The position numbers were made by a program, and so were the translations under genes. 64,000 nt of DNA from Pseudoflavonifractor sp050943825 (GTDB lineage: Bacteria; Bacillota; Clostridia; Oscillospirales; Oscillospiraceae). The notes below the pieces were generated by a model that worked only from the letters and a program-made list of their open reading frames with translations, was not told the origin of the DNA and ran no database searches. Shown in pieces: positions 23,204 through 32,713 of this stretch; the stretch's first letter is position 1, and every line of letters begins with the position of its first letter. The DNA lies in the NCBI RefSeq assembly GCF_050943825.1, contig NZ_JBMNPX010000015.1:1-64000 (forward strand). The letters run 5' to 3'.

Positions 23204-25054
23204 ATGAGTAAGAAACAGAAGCGGATGCTCTTCCGCATCCTTCTCAGCGCGGCCCTTCTTCTGGCCGCAGTTCTCCTCCCACTGGACAGCTTCCCGCTGC
23301 TGCGTCTGTCGGTATTCCTGGTCCCCTACGGGGTCATTGGCTGGGATGTGCTGTGGCGGGCTGTGCGCAACATCGCCCACGGACAGGTCTTTGACGAGAA
23401 CTTCCTCATGGCCCTGGCCACGGTGGGCGCCTTCTTCACCGGCGAGTTCCCCGAGGCCGTGTTCGTCATGCTCTTCTACCAGGTGGGCGAGCTCTTCCAG
23501 AGCTGCGCCGTGGACAAGTCCCGTAAATCCATCGCCCAGCTGATGGACATCCGGCCCGACTATGCCAACGTGGAGCGGGACGGCCAGCTGGTCCAGGAGG
23601 ACCCGGAGGACGTGGCTGTCGGTGACATCATTGTCATCAAGCCCGGCGAGCGGGTGCCCCTGGACGGCGTGGTGCTGGAGGGTTCCTCCACCCTCAACAC
23701 CTCCGCCCTCACCGGCGAGTCCCTTCCCCGTGAGGTGGACGCGGGCAGCGACGTCATCAGCGGCTGCGTCAACCTGACCGGCCTGCTGCAGGTCCAGGTC
23801 ACCAAGGCCTTTGAGGAGTCCACGGTGGCCAGAATCCTAGACCTGGTAGAGAACTCCAGCAGCAAAAAGGCCAAGGCCGAGCACTTTATCACCAAGTTTG
23901 CCCGGATCTACACCCCCGTGGTGGTTATCTCCGCCGCTCTGCTGGCTCTGCTCCTCCCCTTCCTTATCCATGTCACCTGGGCGGAGAGCATCCACCGGGC
24001 CCTCATCTTCCTGGTCATCTCCTGCCCCTGCGCCCTGGTCATCTCGGTGCCCCTCTCCTTCTTCGGCGGCATCGGCGGTGCGTCCCGGCAGGGTATCCTG
24101 GTCAAGGGCGGCAACTATCTGGAGGCCCTGGCCAACACAGAAATTGTGGTCTTTGACAAGACCGGCACCCTGACCCAGGGTGTGTTCAACGTCACCGCCA
24201 TCCACCCCGACCAGTGCTCTGAGCGGCACCTGCTGGAGCTGGCCGCCCTGGCCGAGTCCTACTCCGACCACCCAATCTCCCGCTCCATCCGGGAGGCCTG
24301 GGGCGCGGAGCTGGACCGGAGCCGGGTGACCGGTGTGGAGGAGCGCTCGGGCAAGGGCGTTCAGGCACAGGTGGACGGCGTGCCCGTCTGGGTGGGCAAT
24401 GGAAAGCTGATGGACGAGATCGGCGTCACCTGGCACCCCTGCCACAAGGTGGGCACCACGGTCCACGTGGCCTCCCAGGGCACCTATCTGGGCCACATCG
24501 TCATCTCCGACCAGGTGAAGCCCGACGCCGCCCAAGCCATCCGGGACCTGAAGGCCGCCGGTGTGAAAAAGACCGTCATGCTCACCGGTGACGCCGCCGC
24601 TGTGGGCGAGGCAGTGGCCGCTGAGCTGGGGCTGGACGAGGTCCACACCCAGCTGCTCCCGGCGGACAAAGTGGACCGGGTGGAGGCCCTGCTGCGTGAG
24701 AAGAGCCCCAAGGGCACCCTGGCCTTTGTGGGCGACGGCATCAACGACGCCCCCGTCCTCTCCCGTGCTGATGTGGGCATCGCCATGGGCGCTCTGGGCT
24801 CCGACGCCGCCATTGAGGCCGCCGACGTGGTGCTCATGGATGACAAGCCCTCCAAGATCGCGGCGGCCATCCGCATCGCCCGCAGAACCCGCCGCATCGT
24901 GCTCCAGAACATCGTCTTTGCCCTGGCGGTCAAGCTGCTGGTGCTCCTTCTGGGCGCCCTCGGCGACGCCACCATGTGGGAGGCGGTCTTTGCCGACGTG
25001 GGTGTGTCGGTTATCGCCATTCTCAACGCCACAAGGGCATTGAAAAGCAAATAA
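23204..25054 (+). CDS. Heavy-metal P1B-type ATPase (Zn/Cd/Pb exporter type)
   Basis: Membrane pump of 616 residues that exports divalent metal with ATP. Visible motifs are the membrane metal site SCPCALVISVP, phosphorylation site DKTGTLTQG, the SDHPIS motif of the nucleotide-binding domain, GDGINDAPVLSRADVG, and two terminal helices. The CPC motif followed by a C-terminal helix with Asp (FADVGVSVIAILNATR) fits the ZntA/CadA (P1B-2) class. There is no N-terminal HMA domain; a separate HMA gene precedes it. I start at ATG 23204 after TCAGGAGG. An earlier in-frame start gives an implausible Arg-rich extension. Confidence 0.93.
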   Translation: MSKKQKRMLFRILLSAALLLAAVLLPLDSFPLLRLSVFLVPYGVIGWDVLWRAVRNIAHGQVFDENFLMALATVGAFFTGEFPEAVFVMLFYQVGELFQSCAVDKSRKSIAQLMDIRPDYANVERDGQLVQEDPEDVAVGDIIVIKPGERVPLDGVVLEGSSTLNTSALTGESLPREVDAGSDVISGCVNLTGLLQVQVTKAFEESTVARILDLVENSSSKKAKAEHFITKFARIYTPVVVISAALLALLLPFLIHVTWAESIHRALIFLVISCPCALVISVPLSFFGGIGGASRQGILVKGGNYLEALANTEIVVFDKTGTLTQGVFNVTAIHPDQCSERHLLELAALAESYSDHPISRSIREAWGAELDRSRVTGVEERSGKGVQAQVDGVPVWVGNGKLMDEIGVTWHPCHKVGTTVHVASQGTYLGHIVISDQVKPDAAQAIRDLKAAGVKKTVMLTGDAAAVGEAVAAELGLDEVHTQLLPADKVDRVEALLREKSPKGTLAFVGDGINDAPVLSRADVGIAMGALGSDAAIEAADVVLMDDKPSKIAAAIRIARRTRRIVLQNIVFALAVKLLVLLLGALGDATMWEAVFADVGVSVIAILNATRALKSK

Positions 25055-25060
25055 CAAAAT

Positions 25061-25091
25061 GAGGTCCCACCGGAGCTTCCGGTGGGACCTC
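25061..25091. terminator. Bidirectional hairpin between the ATPase and ftsK
   Basis: A perfect 13-bp stem (25061-25073 with 25079-25091) with a 5-nt loop lies between convergent genes. T-runs are short on both sides. Confidence 0.7.
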
Positions 25092-25099
25092 GTCTTACA

Positions 25100-27829
25100 T
25101 TACATATCAAAGGGAGGCATCTCCCGGCTCTGGGGGATGGCGTCCCCCTCAAAGGCCAGCTCGTCGGGAACGGGACCGGCGTCAGGGGCGGTGTCCACCA
25201 TGCCCTGGCGGAACTGCATCTCCTGCCACTGCTCCTTGGTGATGAGCACCTGGCGGGGCTTGGAGCCCTCAAAGGGCCCGACCACGCCCTTCTCCTCCAT
25301 CTGGTCCACCAGACGGGCGGCACGGGAGTAGCCCAGCTTCAGGCGGCGCTGGAGCATGGAGACGCTGGCCATGCCGGTCTCCACCACCACTTCGATGGCG
25401 GAGGGCAGCAGCTCGTCGTAGTCTCCGCCGGGCTCCTCGGAGGCGGAAGAACCTCCGCCGCCCTTGCCCTGCTTGTCCTTCTCGGCGGCGTGCTTCTCAA
25501 TCTCGTGGATGATGGACTCGTCATACTCGGCCGAACCGCTCTGCTTCTTGATGAAGTCCACCACGGAGGCCACCTCCTCGTCGGAGATGAGGCAGCCTTG
25601 GACCCGCTTGGGTTTGCCGGTGCCCAGGGGGAAGTAGAGCATGTCGCCCTTGCCCACCAGCTTCTCGGCGCCGGTGGTGTCCAGGATGATGCGGGATTCC
25701 AGGGAGGAGGCCACGGCAAAGGCGATACGGCTGGGGATATTGGCCTTCATCAGGCCGGTAATGACGTCGGCGGAGGGACGCTGGGTGGCGATGATCAGGT
25801 GCATGCCGGCGGCACGGCCCATCTGGGCCACGCGGCAGATGGATTCTTCCACCTCCTTGGCGGCTACCAGCATCAGGTCGGCCAGCTCGTCGATGACCAC
25901 TACAATCTGGGGCATCTTCTCCATGCCCTCGGTGCGGGCGGCGTGGGCGTTGTAGGACGCCAGGTCACGGACGCCCACCTCGGAGAAGGCACGGTACCGC
26001 TTCATCATCTCCACCACCGCCCACTGGAGGGCGCCGGCGGCCTTCTTGGGGTCGGTGACCACGGGGATGAGCAGGTGGGGAATGCCGTTGTAGATGCCCA
26101 GCTCCACCATCTTGGGGTCCACCATGATGAGGCGCACCTCGTCGGGGGTGGCCTTGTAGAGCAGGGAGATAATGAGGGAGTTGGTGCACACCGACTTACC
26201 GGAGCCGGTGGTACCGGCAATCAGCAGGTGGGGCAGCTTGGCGATATTGCCCACGATGCAGTTGCCGCCGATGTCCTTGCCCACGGCAAAGGCCACCTTG
26301 GAGGGATTGTCCCGGAACTCCCGGGAGCCGATGACCTCGTTGATATACACCGGGGACACCAGTTTGTTGGGCACCTCAATGCCCACCATGGAGATCTTGT
26401 CGGGGATGGGAGCAATACGCACGCCGGTGGCGCCCAGGGCCAGGGCGATATCGTCGGACAGGTTGGTCAGCTTGTTGAGCCGGACACCCTGGTCCAGCTC
26501 CAGCTCGTACCGGGTCACCGACGGACCACGGGTCACGTTGACGATGTTGGCGTCAATGCCGAAGGAGCGGATGGTGTCGGACAGCCGGGCCTGGTTGGCC
26601 TTCAGCTCGCCGATGGCCTCGGCGCCCACAATGCTGTCCCCCTCCTTCAGCAGAGAGAGGGGCGGATACTGGTAGGCGCCGCCGGTCTGGCTCAGGTTCT
26701 TCTCCACCTCCTGGGCCACCTCTGCGGCGGCCTGCTCGGTCTCCTTGCCCTTCACCTTGGGCACGGCAGGCTCCCGCTCAATCTCAGGCATGGGGGGCAC
26801 AGGGGCCGGGGTGACAGGGACAACAGGCGCGGGCTGGAAGGGCTCGGGCTGCTGCACGGGCATGGGGCTGATAACGGGCTCCTCAGGCTGGGGCTGAGGC
26901 TCGGGCGCGGTAAAGGGCCGCTCCTCCTCCGCCGCCTCGGCCACCGAAGCGGTGAGCACCTGGTCGGGGGTGGGCACCGAGGGACGGCGGTTGAACAGCC
27001 GCTCCTTCTTGGGCTTGACCTCCTCCTGGGGCTGCTCCGCTGTCTCCTGTGCAGCCGCCTCCGCCGGGACCTCATCCACCGGGATGTCAATCACGGGACG
27101 CCGGCGTCCGCCTGCGGCGGGCTTCTCAGCAGGAGCAGGCGCAGGGGCGGGAGCGGGCCGCTTGCCTCTGGGACGGGGCTCGGGCAGCTCCTCTTCCTCG
27201 TACTCCGGATGGGGGCGGTTGCGGATGGCGTCCACAATGTCCACGATGGTCACGTTACATACCGTCATCACCATCATGGCGCCGCACAGAACAAACACCA
27301 CACCGGCGCCAATCTTGCTGAACACAGCGGTAAAGCCCATGGCGATGATGCCGCTGAGCAGGCCGCCGCTGGACATGGCCTGCCCCTGGGTCCACAGGGT
27401 CTTGATGAGGGCGCCGTCCCACTGGTAGCTGCCCTTGGCCAGCATCAGGTGGAGCAGAGCGCCCACCAGCACCGGGAAGAGCATGGCGCACCACACCCGC
27501 AGGCGCACGGGACGCCCCCGGTGGAACATAAGCACCACGCTGGACACCAGCAGCATGGGGGGCACCAGCCAGAAGCCGTACCCAATCATACCCTTGGCGA
27601 TACCGCAGAAGAAGTCGATGAAAATGGCGTGGACGTTGAAGTACCCAAAGGCGGCGAAGATGGCCAGAAGGAAACAGACCGCCGCCCCCACCTCCCTGCG
27701 GATGGGCTTGGGCTGGCTGGCCGCCTTCTTTCGGCCGGCTGAGGCACTCTTCCCGGAAGTGCCCGTCCGCTTGCCGGAGGAGGATGCGGTGCGCTTCCCT
27801 CCGGTGCTTTTCTTTTGTGCCGTGGCCAT
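25100..27829 (-). CDS. ftsK: DNA translocase FtsK/SpoIIIE
   Basis: Hexameric ATPase that pumps DNA through the division septum or into the forespore. The 909 residues have a basic Lys/Ser/Gly-rich N-terminus and four membrane helices (about residues 40-165). A long Pro/Glu-rich linker runs to about residue 400, followed by the motor. Walker A is IAGTTGSGKSVCTNSLI and Walker B lies in IVVVIDELADLM. The C-terminal gamma winged helix (GMASVSMLQRRLKLGYSRAA) recognises polar sequences. I start at ATG 27829, nine bases inside the longest frame, because AAAGGA is correctly spaced for it. Whether it is the vegetative FtsK or sporulation SpoIIIE cannot be told from sequence alone. Confidence 0.93.
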   Translation of the reverse strand: MATAQKKSTGGKRTASSSGKRTGTSGKSASAGRKKAASQPKPIRREVGAAVCFLLAIFAAFGYFNVHAIFIDFFCGIAKGMIGYGFWLVPPMLLVSSVVLMFHRGRPVRLRVWCAMLFPVLVGALLHLMLAKGSYQWDGALIKTLWTQGQAMSSGGLLSGIIAMGFTAVFSKIGAGVVFVLCGAMMVMTVCNVTIVDIVDAIRNRPHPEYEEEELPEPRPRGKRPAPAPAPAPAEKPAAGGRRRPVIDIPVDEVPAEAAAQETAEQPQEEVKPKKERLFNRRPSVPTPDQVLTASVAEAAEEERPFTAPEPQPQPEEPVISPMPVQQPEPFQPAPVVPVTPAPVPPMPEIEREPAVPKVKGKETEQAAAEVAQEVEKNLSQTGGAYQYPPLSLLKEGDSIVGAEAIGELKANQARLSDTIRSFGIDANIVNVTRGPSVTRYELELDQGVRLNKLTNLSDDIALALGATGVRIAPIPDKISMVGIEVPNKLVSPVYINEVIGSREFRDNPSKVAFAVGKDIGGNCIVGNIAKLPHLLIAGTTGSGKSVCTNSLIISLLYKATPDEVRLIMVDPKMVELGIYNGIPHLLIPVVTDPKKAAGALQWAVVEMMKRYRAFSEVGVRDLASYNAHAARTEGMEKMPQIVVVIDELADLMLVAAKEVEESICRVAQMGRAAGMHLIIATQRPSADVITGLMKANIPSRIAFAVASSLESRIILDTTGAEKLVGKGDMLYFPLGTGKPKRVQGCLISDEEVASVVDFIKKQSGSAEYDESIIHEIEKHAAEKDKQGKGGGGSSASEEPGGDYDELLPSAIEVVVETGMASVSMLQRRLKLGYSRAARLVDQMEEKGVVGPFEGSKPRQVLITKEQWQEMQFRQGMVDTAPDAGPVPDELAFEGDAIPQSREMPPFDM

Positions 27830-27878
27830 GGATGTCATTCCTTTCAGGAGAGTATGGTAAAACGAAGGACGGGTCCGC

Positions 27879-28742
27879 TCAGGCGAAAATCACAAACTTG
27901 AGAATGCCCGCAATGAGAGACACGGCGCCCACCGCCCAGCAGTAGTAGGCAAAGCTTCCGAACTTGCCCTTGTCCGCCAGGGACTTGACCAGCCGGATGG
28001 CGAAGTAGCCCACCACGGCGGACACCACAACGCCCACCAGATAGACGGGCAGCAGGGGCACCACCTGCTCGGCAAAATTGGGGGCGGTGACGGCGTCCTT
28101 CAGCTCCAGCAGCGTGGCGCCCACAACGGCGGGCAGGGACATGAGGAAGGAGAAGCGGACGGCAAAATTCCGGTCAAAGCCACGGAACATACCGGCAGAG
28201 ATGGTGGCGCCGGAACGGGAAATGCCGGGAATAACGGCCACCGCCTGGGCGCATCCCACCACCAGCGCGTCCGTCACCGCGGCGTTTTTGGCGGTCTTGC
28301 GGCCCCGGGCCAGCCGGTCAGAGAAGAAGAGGATAAAGCCGGTCAGCAGCAGCATGCAGGACACCAGAATGGGATTGGAAAATACCTGCTCCAGTATATT
28401 CTTGAAAAAGACCATCACCAACAGCGGGAGAGTGGCCACCACGATAAGCATCACCATCCGCCGGGCGGCTGGCGGCTTGCCCGCGCCCTCATCCCGCACC
28501 ACCAGGGCCCGGATGCCCAGGAAAAATTCCCGGATCATGTCAACAATGTCTTTCCAGTACACAATGCACACGGAGATAAGCGTGCCAAAGTGGAGCAGCA
28601 CGGTGAAGAACATATGGGTCTCCTCCATATTCTCCATGCCGAAAAAAGCCTGAAAGAGGGTCAGGTGCCCTGAGCTGGAAATGGGCAGAAACTCTGCCAC
28701 GCCCTGAATAAAGCCCATCAGGATGGACATCAGATAGTTCAT
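27879..28742 (-). CDS. uppP: Undecaprenyl-diphosphatase
   Basis: Integral membrane enzyme of the BacA/UppP family that recycles undecaprenyl pyrophosphate to the monophosphate carrier for wall synthesis. The 287 residues contain the catalytic motifs QGVAEFLPISSSGHL near residues 13-27 and PGISRSGATISAGM near residue 180, with eight or so hydrophobic segments. The start at 28742 follows GGAGGAAA. A small hairpin (28768-28774 with 28785-28791) lies upstream. The enzyme also gives intrinsic tolerance to bacitracin. Confidence 0.94.
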   Translation of the reverse strand: MNYLMSILMGFIQGVAEFLPISSSGHLTLFQAFFGMENMEETHMFFTVLLHFGTLISVCIVYWKDIVDMIREFFLGIRALVVRDEGAGKPPAARRMVMLIVVATLPLLVMVFFKNILEQVFSNPILVSCMLLLTGFILFFSDRLARGRKTAKNAAVTDALVVGCAQAVAVIPGISRSGATISAGMFRGFDRNFAVRFSFLMSLPAVVGATLLELKDAVTAPNFAEQVVPLLPVYLVGVVVSAVVGYFAIRLVKSLADKGKFGSFAYYCWAVGAVSLIAGILKFVIFA

Positions 28743-28875
28743 AATATTTCCTCCATGCATATGTAGTCCCGCCTCATCTGGGACAGGCGGGCGCATATAA
28801 ACTATATTACCACAAGCGGCCTGACATTTCCATCATTTTTCTTGGAATTATGTCAACAATTTCTTTTACAGACAG

Positions 28876-28907
28876 CAGCGCGGCAGCTCTTGCGAGCTGC
28901 CGCGCTG
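28876..28907 (-). terminator. Terminator after LtaS-like gene
   Basis: A perfect 13-bp GC-rich stem (28876-28888 with 28895-28907) with a 6-nt loop lies just beyond the minus-strand stop codon. The downstream T content is moderate. Confidence 0.75.
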
Positions 28908-28918
28908 GATGGCTATTC

Positions 28919-31042
28919 TCATTTTCTCTGCACCGGCTCGGTCATGGCCTGGGCGATGTAACCCTGTCCGTAGAGAATATCGTAGACAATGGTACGGTAG
29001 GTATCTACTGTATCTGCATCTTCCTCTGGCGGTTCATAGTACGGCGTACCGTCCGCGGCCACATAAAGCCGCTGGCGGTAGAGCAGCATATCCTCCAGCG
29101 CCATATCCACCCACTGGAAATACAGCGGACGGGGCACCCCGGCCCAGTCCAGAATATGGACGCCCAGGCTGGTGGCGCTCACGGTCTCGGGCACCTCCAG
29201 CTCCGCGCCGTAGTTGTTCCATACCAGGAAGCGGGTGGTGTGCATCCGCTTGAGCTCCTCCGGCGACCAGGACTTGGTGTCCGCCGTGCTGGAGTAGCCC
29301 AGCTCCGAGTAGATGGTGTTCTCCTCGTCCATGGACAGGCCCGGCAGGTGGTCGCCCCAGAAAATCACAATCACCGGCTCCTCGCACTGCTCAAAATACT
29401 CCAGCAGTTCGCCCAGAGCCGCGTCCGCGTCGTGGATGCCGTGGAGCAGTGCGTCGATGGAGCCCAGCTCCTCCTCTCCCAGCTTGTCGCTGGAGAAGTC
29501 CAGGCCAGAGCTCTCCTCAAATTTCCCCTCATAGTAGGGCTGATGGTTCTCCATGGAAAGGCCGTAAAGGAGAAGCGGCTTACTCTTGTCCCGGTTCTCA
29601 AACTCCGAAATCAGCATCTCGGTCAGGGCCATGTCGGAGAGATAGGGGCCCTCCCACTCCGCATCCTCGGGGAAGTCCTCCTCAAACACCAGCTTGTCAA
29701 AGCCGATCTTCTCAAAATTCTCCTCCCGGTTGTAGAGCCGCGCGGTATAGGAGTGCACAAACTCGGTGGCATACCCCTGGGCGGAGAAGGCCTTGATAAT
29801 AGAGGGCGCCCGGTCATAGGCCGTCTCGTCCTGGAGGGAGGTCAGGTCCTCCCCCTCCCCCACAAAGGCAATGGGGATGCCGGTCATAACCTCCATCTCC
29901 ACGTTGCCAGTGCCGCCGGCGTATGTATTGGAGAGGAATTTGCCCGAGGGCCACTCCTCCGCCAGCGCCCGGTAGTTGGGGATGGGGTCGTCCTCAAACT
30001 CCACCCCGGGCAGCACCGCCTCCGGGTCGCAGAAGCTCTCCGACATGAGCATAATCACGTTGGGCTGCACGTCCGGCGTCTGGGTGGATGCCGCGTTCCG
30101 TTTCACCTTCAGAAGGATGCCGTTCATGTTGTTCTCATTGTAGGCGTCCGGCTCCTGCACCGCGCTGTCCAGCACGCCGCTGTACATGCCCAGCAGGAAG
30201 CCCAGGCGGTCGTTGCGCTCGGCCTGAATCTCATCCTCGGGCCCGCTGAGAAAATCCCGGGTCAGGGGCAGGTTAGCCGACCCCACCAGCACCAGCACAC
30301 CGCACAGGCCCACAATCAGAGAGGCATACCACCGGATGCGCCGGGGACGCCGGGCAAAGAGCAGCGTCAGCGCCAGCAGGGCAAACACCAGCAGCACAGC
30401 GGGGATGGTGCAGACGCCGAAGCTCATGCCCGGCTTCATAAAGCCGGCGATGGTGCCCATGTGGGTGGCCATGGCCAGGTCGCTGACCATCAGGGGTACG
30501 CCGTTGACCACTTCCTTAAAATAGCTGGAGATGGACATGGTCAGCATGGGCACTGCCAGAATCAAGCCGGCAGAAAAGATGCCGCCGGTAATGGCAAGCA
30601 AGACGCCTTCACAAGCAAGCAGCAGCAGATAGCCCAGGCCAAACGCGGCGGAATTCTGGCCGATCCAGGCCACCGTCTCCTCCACCGACTGAACTGTGAT
30701 GAGCTGTGTGGCAATCAGCACGGCCAGCGGAAGGAGGAACACCATCAGGTACCACACCCAGGCGTGGTACCGCCAGGGCGCCCTGGGCTTTTTCTCCTTC
30801 CTGCGCAGCGAAAAGCGCCGCCTGCCTTTTTGCTGTTCTCCGGTGGTCTCGGGCGTCCCGGCTTCCGGCGGCGGTGTGCCCGGACTGTCGGGCTCCGCCA
30901 CAGCGGTCAGAACCGCCGTCTGCTCTCCCTCCGGGAGCATTCCCTCCCGCGCCAGCCGGGCGGCCCGCTCGGCGTTCTGCCGCCGGCGGTTCTTGCGCCG
31001 CCGCGCCTCCAGCGCGTTGTGTTTTCCCTTTTTCTTGGCCAA
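28919..31042 (-). CDS. LTA synthase-like sulfatase-family membrane enzyme
   Basis: Membrane enzyme of the alkaline phosphatase superfamily, likely a glycerol-phosphate transferase of lipoteichoic acid type or a related phosphoglycerol transferase. After a very basic N-terminal tail come about five membrane helices (residues ~85-250), then the extracellular catalytic domain. Metal ligands and nucleophile are visible: Glu in IMLMSESF, Thr in YAGGTGNVEMEV, Asp-His in IFWGDHLPG. I favour the TTG at 31042 because GAGGG lies seven bases upstream; the GTG at 31051 touches that site. At 707 residues it is a little longer than Staphylococcus LtaS, owing to the basic tail. Substrate is inferred. Confidence 0.88.
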   Translation of the reverse strand: MAKKKGKHNALEARRRKNRRRQNAERAARLAREGMLPEGEQTAVLTAVAEPDSPGTPPPEAGTPETTGEQQKGRRRFSLRRKEKKPRAPWRYHAWVWYLMVFLLPLAVLIATQLITVQSVEETVAWIGQNSAAFGLGYLLLLACEGVLLAITGGIFSAGLILAVPMLTMSISSYFKEVVNGVPLMVSDLAMATHMGTIAGFMKPGMSFGVCTIPAVLLVFALLALTLLFARRPRRIRWYASLIVGLCGVLVLVGSANLPLTRDFLSGPEDEIQAERNDRLGFLLGMYSGVLDSAVQEPDAYNENNMNGILLKVKRNAASTQTPDVQPNVIMLMSESFCDPEAVLPGVEFEDDPIPNYRALAEEWPSGKFLSNTYAGGTGNVEMEVMTGIPIAFVGEGEDLTSLQDETAYDRAPSIIKAFSAQGYATEFVHSYTARLYNREENFEKIGFDKLVFEEDFPEDAEWEGPYLSDMALTEMLISEFENRDKSKPLLLYGLSMENHQPYYEGKFEESSGLDFSSDKLGEEELGSIDALLHGIHDADAALGELLEYFEQCEEPVIVIFWGDHLPGLSMDEENTIYSELGYSSTADTKSWSPEELKRMHTTRFLVWNNYGAELEVPETVSATSLGVHILDWAGVPRPLYFQWVDMALEDMLLYRQRLYVAADGTPYYEPPEEDADTVDTYRTIVYDILYGQGYIAQAMTEPVQRK

Positions 31043-31141
31043 ATGATTCACCCTCAGGGTTAAAATTCATGATTACAATCAGGTGCTATTTTATCGTCCT
31101 TCCTCCCCCGTGTCAACGGCATTTCCCCCCAAAAATAATTA

Positions 31142-31173
31142 AAACGCATCCCGAAATAGTTCGGGATGCGTTT
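31142..31173 (-). terminator. Terminator after DUF4097 gene
   Basis: A 13-bp stem (31142-31154 with 31161-31173), followed on the minus strand by a TTAATTATTTTT tract. Confidence 0.85.
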
Positions 31174-31190
31174 CCGGCTCCCTGCCCGCT

Positions 31191-32135
31191 TCAGGGAAAG
31201 CGGACCGTGATGCCGCCCATATCCGTATGGAGCTCCATGGTCCCCTTCTCTCCCTTCTGAGAGGAGGAGGTACCACGGTTCTGTCCGTTTACGGTGATCT
31301 CACCCATGTCGGTGCTCAGCTCGTACCCATACCACTGCTCCGCTCTGGACGAGACGGCATCGATATCGCCCATGTCCACTGTCACACTGACGTTCTCTCC
31401 CAGCTCGCCCTCCAGTGAGACGCCTCCCGTGCTGTTGGTGACGGTCAGGCGGTCCGTGACCGCCAGGCCGGTGGCGGTCATTTCGCCCAGAGACAGGTCC
31501 GCCTCCAGCTCCTCCACCTCCACGTCGGTCAGGTTCACGGCGCCGCATTCCGCCGTCAGCACGGCGCTGTCCGCCCGAAGCCCATCGGTCGTGATATCGC
31601 CCAGGTCCGCCCGGGCGGTGAGGGTCTCCACCCGGAGGTTCTTCAGCTCCAGGCCGCCCATGGAGCTGGTGATGTCCACGTCCGCAAGCTCCGCGCCGTC
31701 AGGCAGGAAAATCTCAACGCTGCCGCCCCGCTCGGAGAACTGCATGCCCGCGGGCCGCTCGTCCCATACCTTCAGCACGCCGTCCTCCAGGCTGTACTTC
31801 AGCTCCCAGCTTCCGTTGCTCAGCCGGATGCCGTAGGTCTCCCCGGCAGAGACCGTCACATCCCCGATGGACAGCTCCACCTCCAGACTGGTGAAGGGGG
31901 ACAGCGCCGTGTCCGCCACCGTGGCCGTGTCCGCCACCGTGCCCGTATCCGTCTCAGACGCGCTGCTCCAGCCGGAGAGCCTGATGCCGTCCCAGCCCAC
32001 ATAAATCTGCTCATTTCCCACCGGAACCTGGATGGACGTGTCGGCACCCATGGCCCAGCCCACGCCGGAGAGCACCACGCCCACAAGGAAGAGGGGCGCC
32101 GCAATGCCCACAATCAGCTTGGTCAGTCCCTTCAT
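31191..32135 (-). CDS. DUF4097-family beta-repeat protein
   Basis: Predicted surface or membrane-associated protein of 314 residues. One N-terminal hydrophobic segment (about residues 6-28) anchors it. The rest is a right-handed beta-helix-like DUF4097 domain with repeated short strands such as LTARADLGDITTDGLRADSA. It overlaps the DUF1700 gene by four bases (ATGA) with GAGGAGG upstream. The DUF1700-DUF4097 pair is common in Firmicutes, usually behind a PadR regulator, and is thought to respond to envelope stress. No PadR gene is present here. Confidence 0.88.
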   Translation of the reverse strand: MKGLTKLIVGIAAPLFLVGVVLSGVGWAMGADTSIQVPVGNEQIYVGWDGIRLSGWSSASETDTGTVADTATVADTALSPFTSLEVELSIGDVTVSAGETYGIRLSNGSWELKYSLEDGVLKVWDERPAGMQFSERGGSVEIFLPDGAELADVDITSSMGGLELKNLRVETLTARADLGDITTDGLRADSAVLTAECGAVNLTDVEVEELEADLSLGEMTATGLAVTDRLTVTNSTGGVSLEGELGENVSVTVDMGDIDAVSSRAEQWYGYELSTDMGEITVNGQNRGTSSSQKGEKGTMELHTDMGGITVRFP

Positions 32136-32713
32136 GCTGCCACCTCCTCTCTTCTTCCGCCCCGGGCAATCCAGCGGACCAGGGCCGCCGCGCCTTTACA
32201 CCAGAGCACGCACAGGGCCGCGCCCCCCAGGAAAATCAGCAGGCCCAGGGCCGAGGCAAAGAGGCCCAGACCGGTAAAAAACAAGGTGGTGGGGACGCTG
32301 TAAAAAATCTGGGTGATGCCGCACCACACCACGAACAGTCCGCCCAACGCGCAGGCTATCCCACCGGCAGCGATGCAGGCCGCCGTACCCAGCAGGCCCA
32401 GGGCCAGGGTTAGCACCACCGCGGCCAGCCCCAGCAGCACCGGTACCCATATGGGTGAGAGGACAATGACCGCCACCACCTGCCCGGTGCTCCAGCGGCG
32501 GCGCTCCCTGCCGCCCGGCCGGGATGTGGCGCCCAGGATACGGGCAGCCGCCTCATCGGGCGTACCCAGCTCCTCCTCCGCCTGCCAGGCGCCGTCCGGC
32601 CCCTTCTCCTCAAAATACTCCTTATAATAATCCAGAACGCTGTCCAGCTCCCGGCGCGGCATCCGCCCGGCCAGATAACCCGACAGCTCATCCAGGTACG
32701 CCTGTGCCTCCAC
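32132..32713 (-). CDS. DUF1700-family membrane protein
   Basis: 193-residue protein with the DUF1700 signature. A soluble helical N-terminus (YLDELSGYLAGRMPRRELDS, then DYYKEYFEE and ELGTPDEAAARIL) is followed by about four hydrophobic helices and a short Arg-rich tail. The GTG start (32711-32713) is preceded by AGGGGGAA. It probably works with the overlapping DUF4097 protein in the membrane. Function is not established. Confidence 0.88.
   Translation of the reverse strand: MEAQAYLDELSGYLAGRMPRRELDSVLDYYKEYFEEKGPDGAWQAEEELGTPDEAAARILGATSRPGGRERRRWSTGQVVAVIVLSPIWVPVLLGLAAVVLTLALGLLGTAACIAAGGIACALGGLFVVWCGITQIFYSVPTTLFFTGLGLFASALGLLIFLGGAALCVLWCKGAAALVRWIARGGRREEVAA

Noticed and set aside
25082..27742. 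886-codon plus-strand frame opposite ftsK, rich in His, Gly and Leu
   Set aside because: Antisense shadow of ftsK with repetitive composition, no ribosome site and no recognisable fold.
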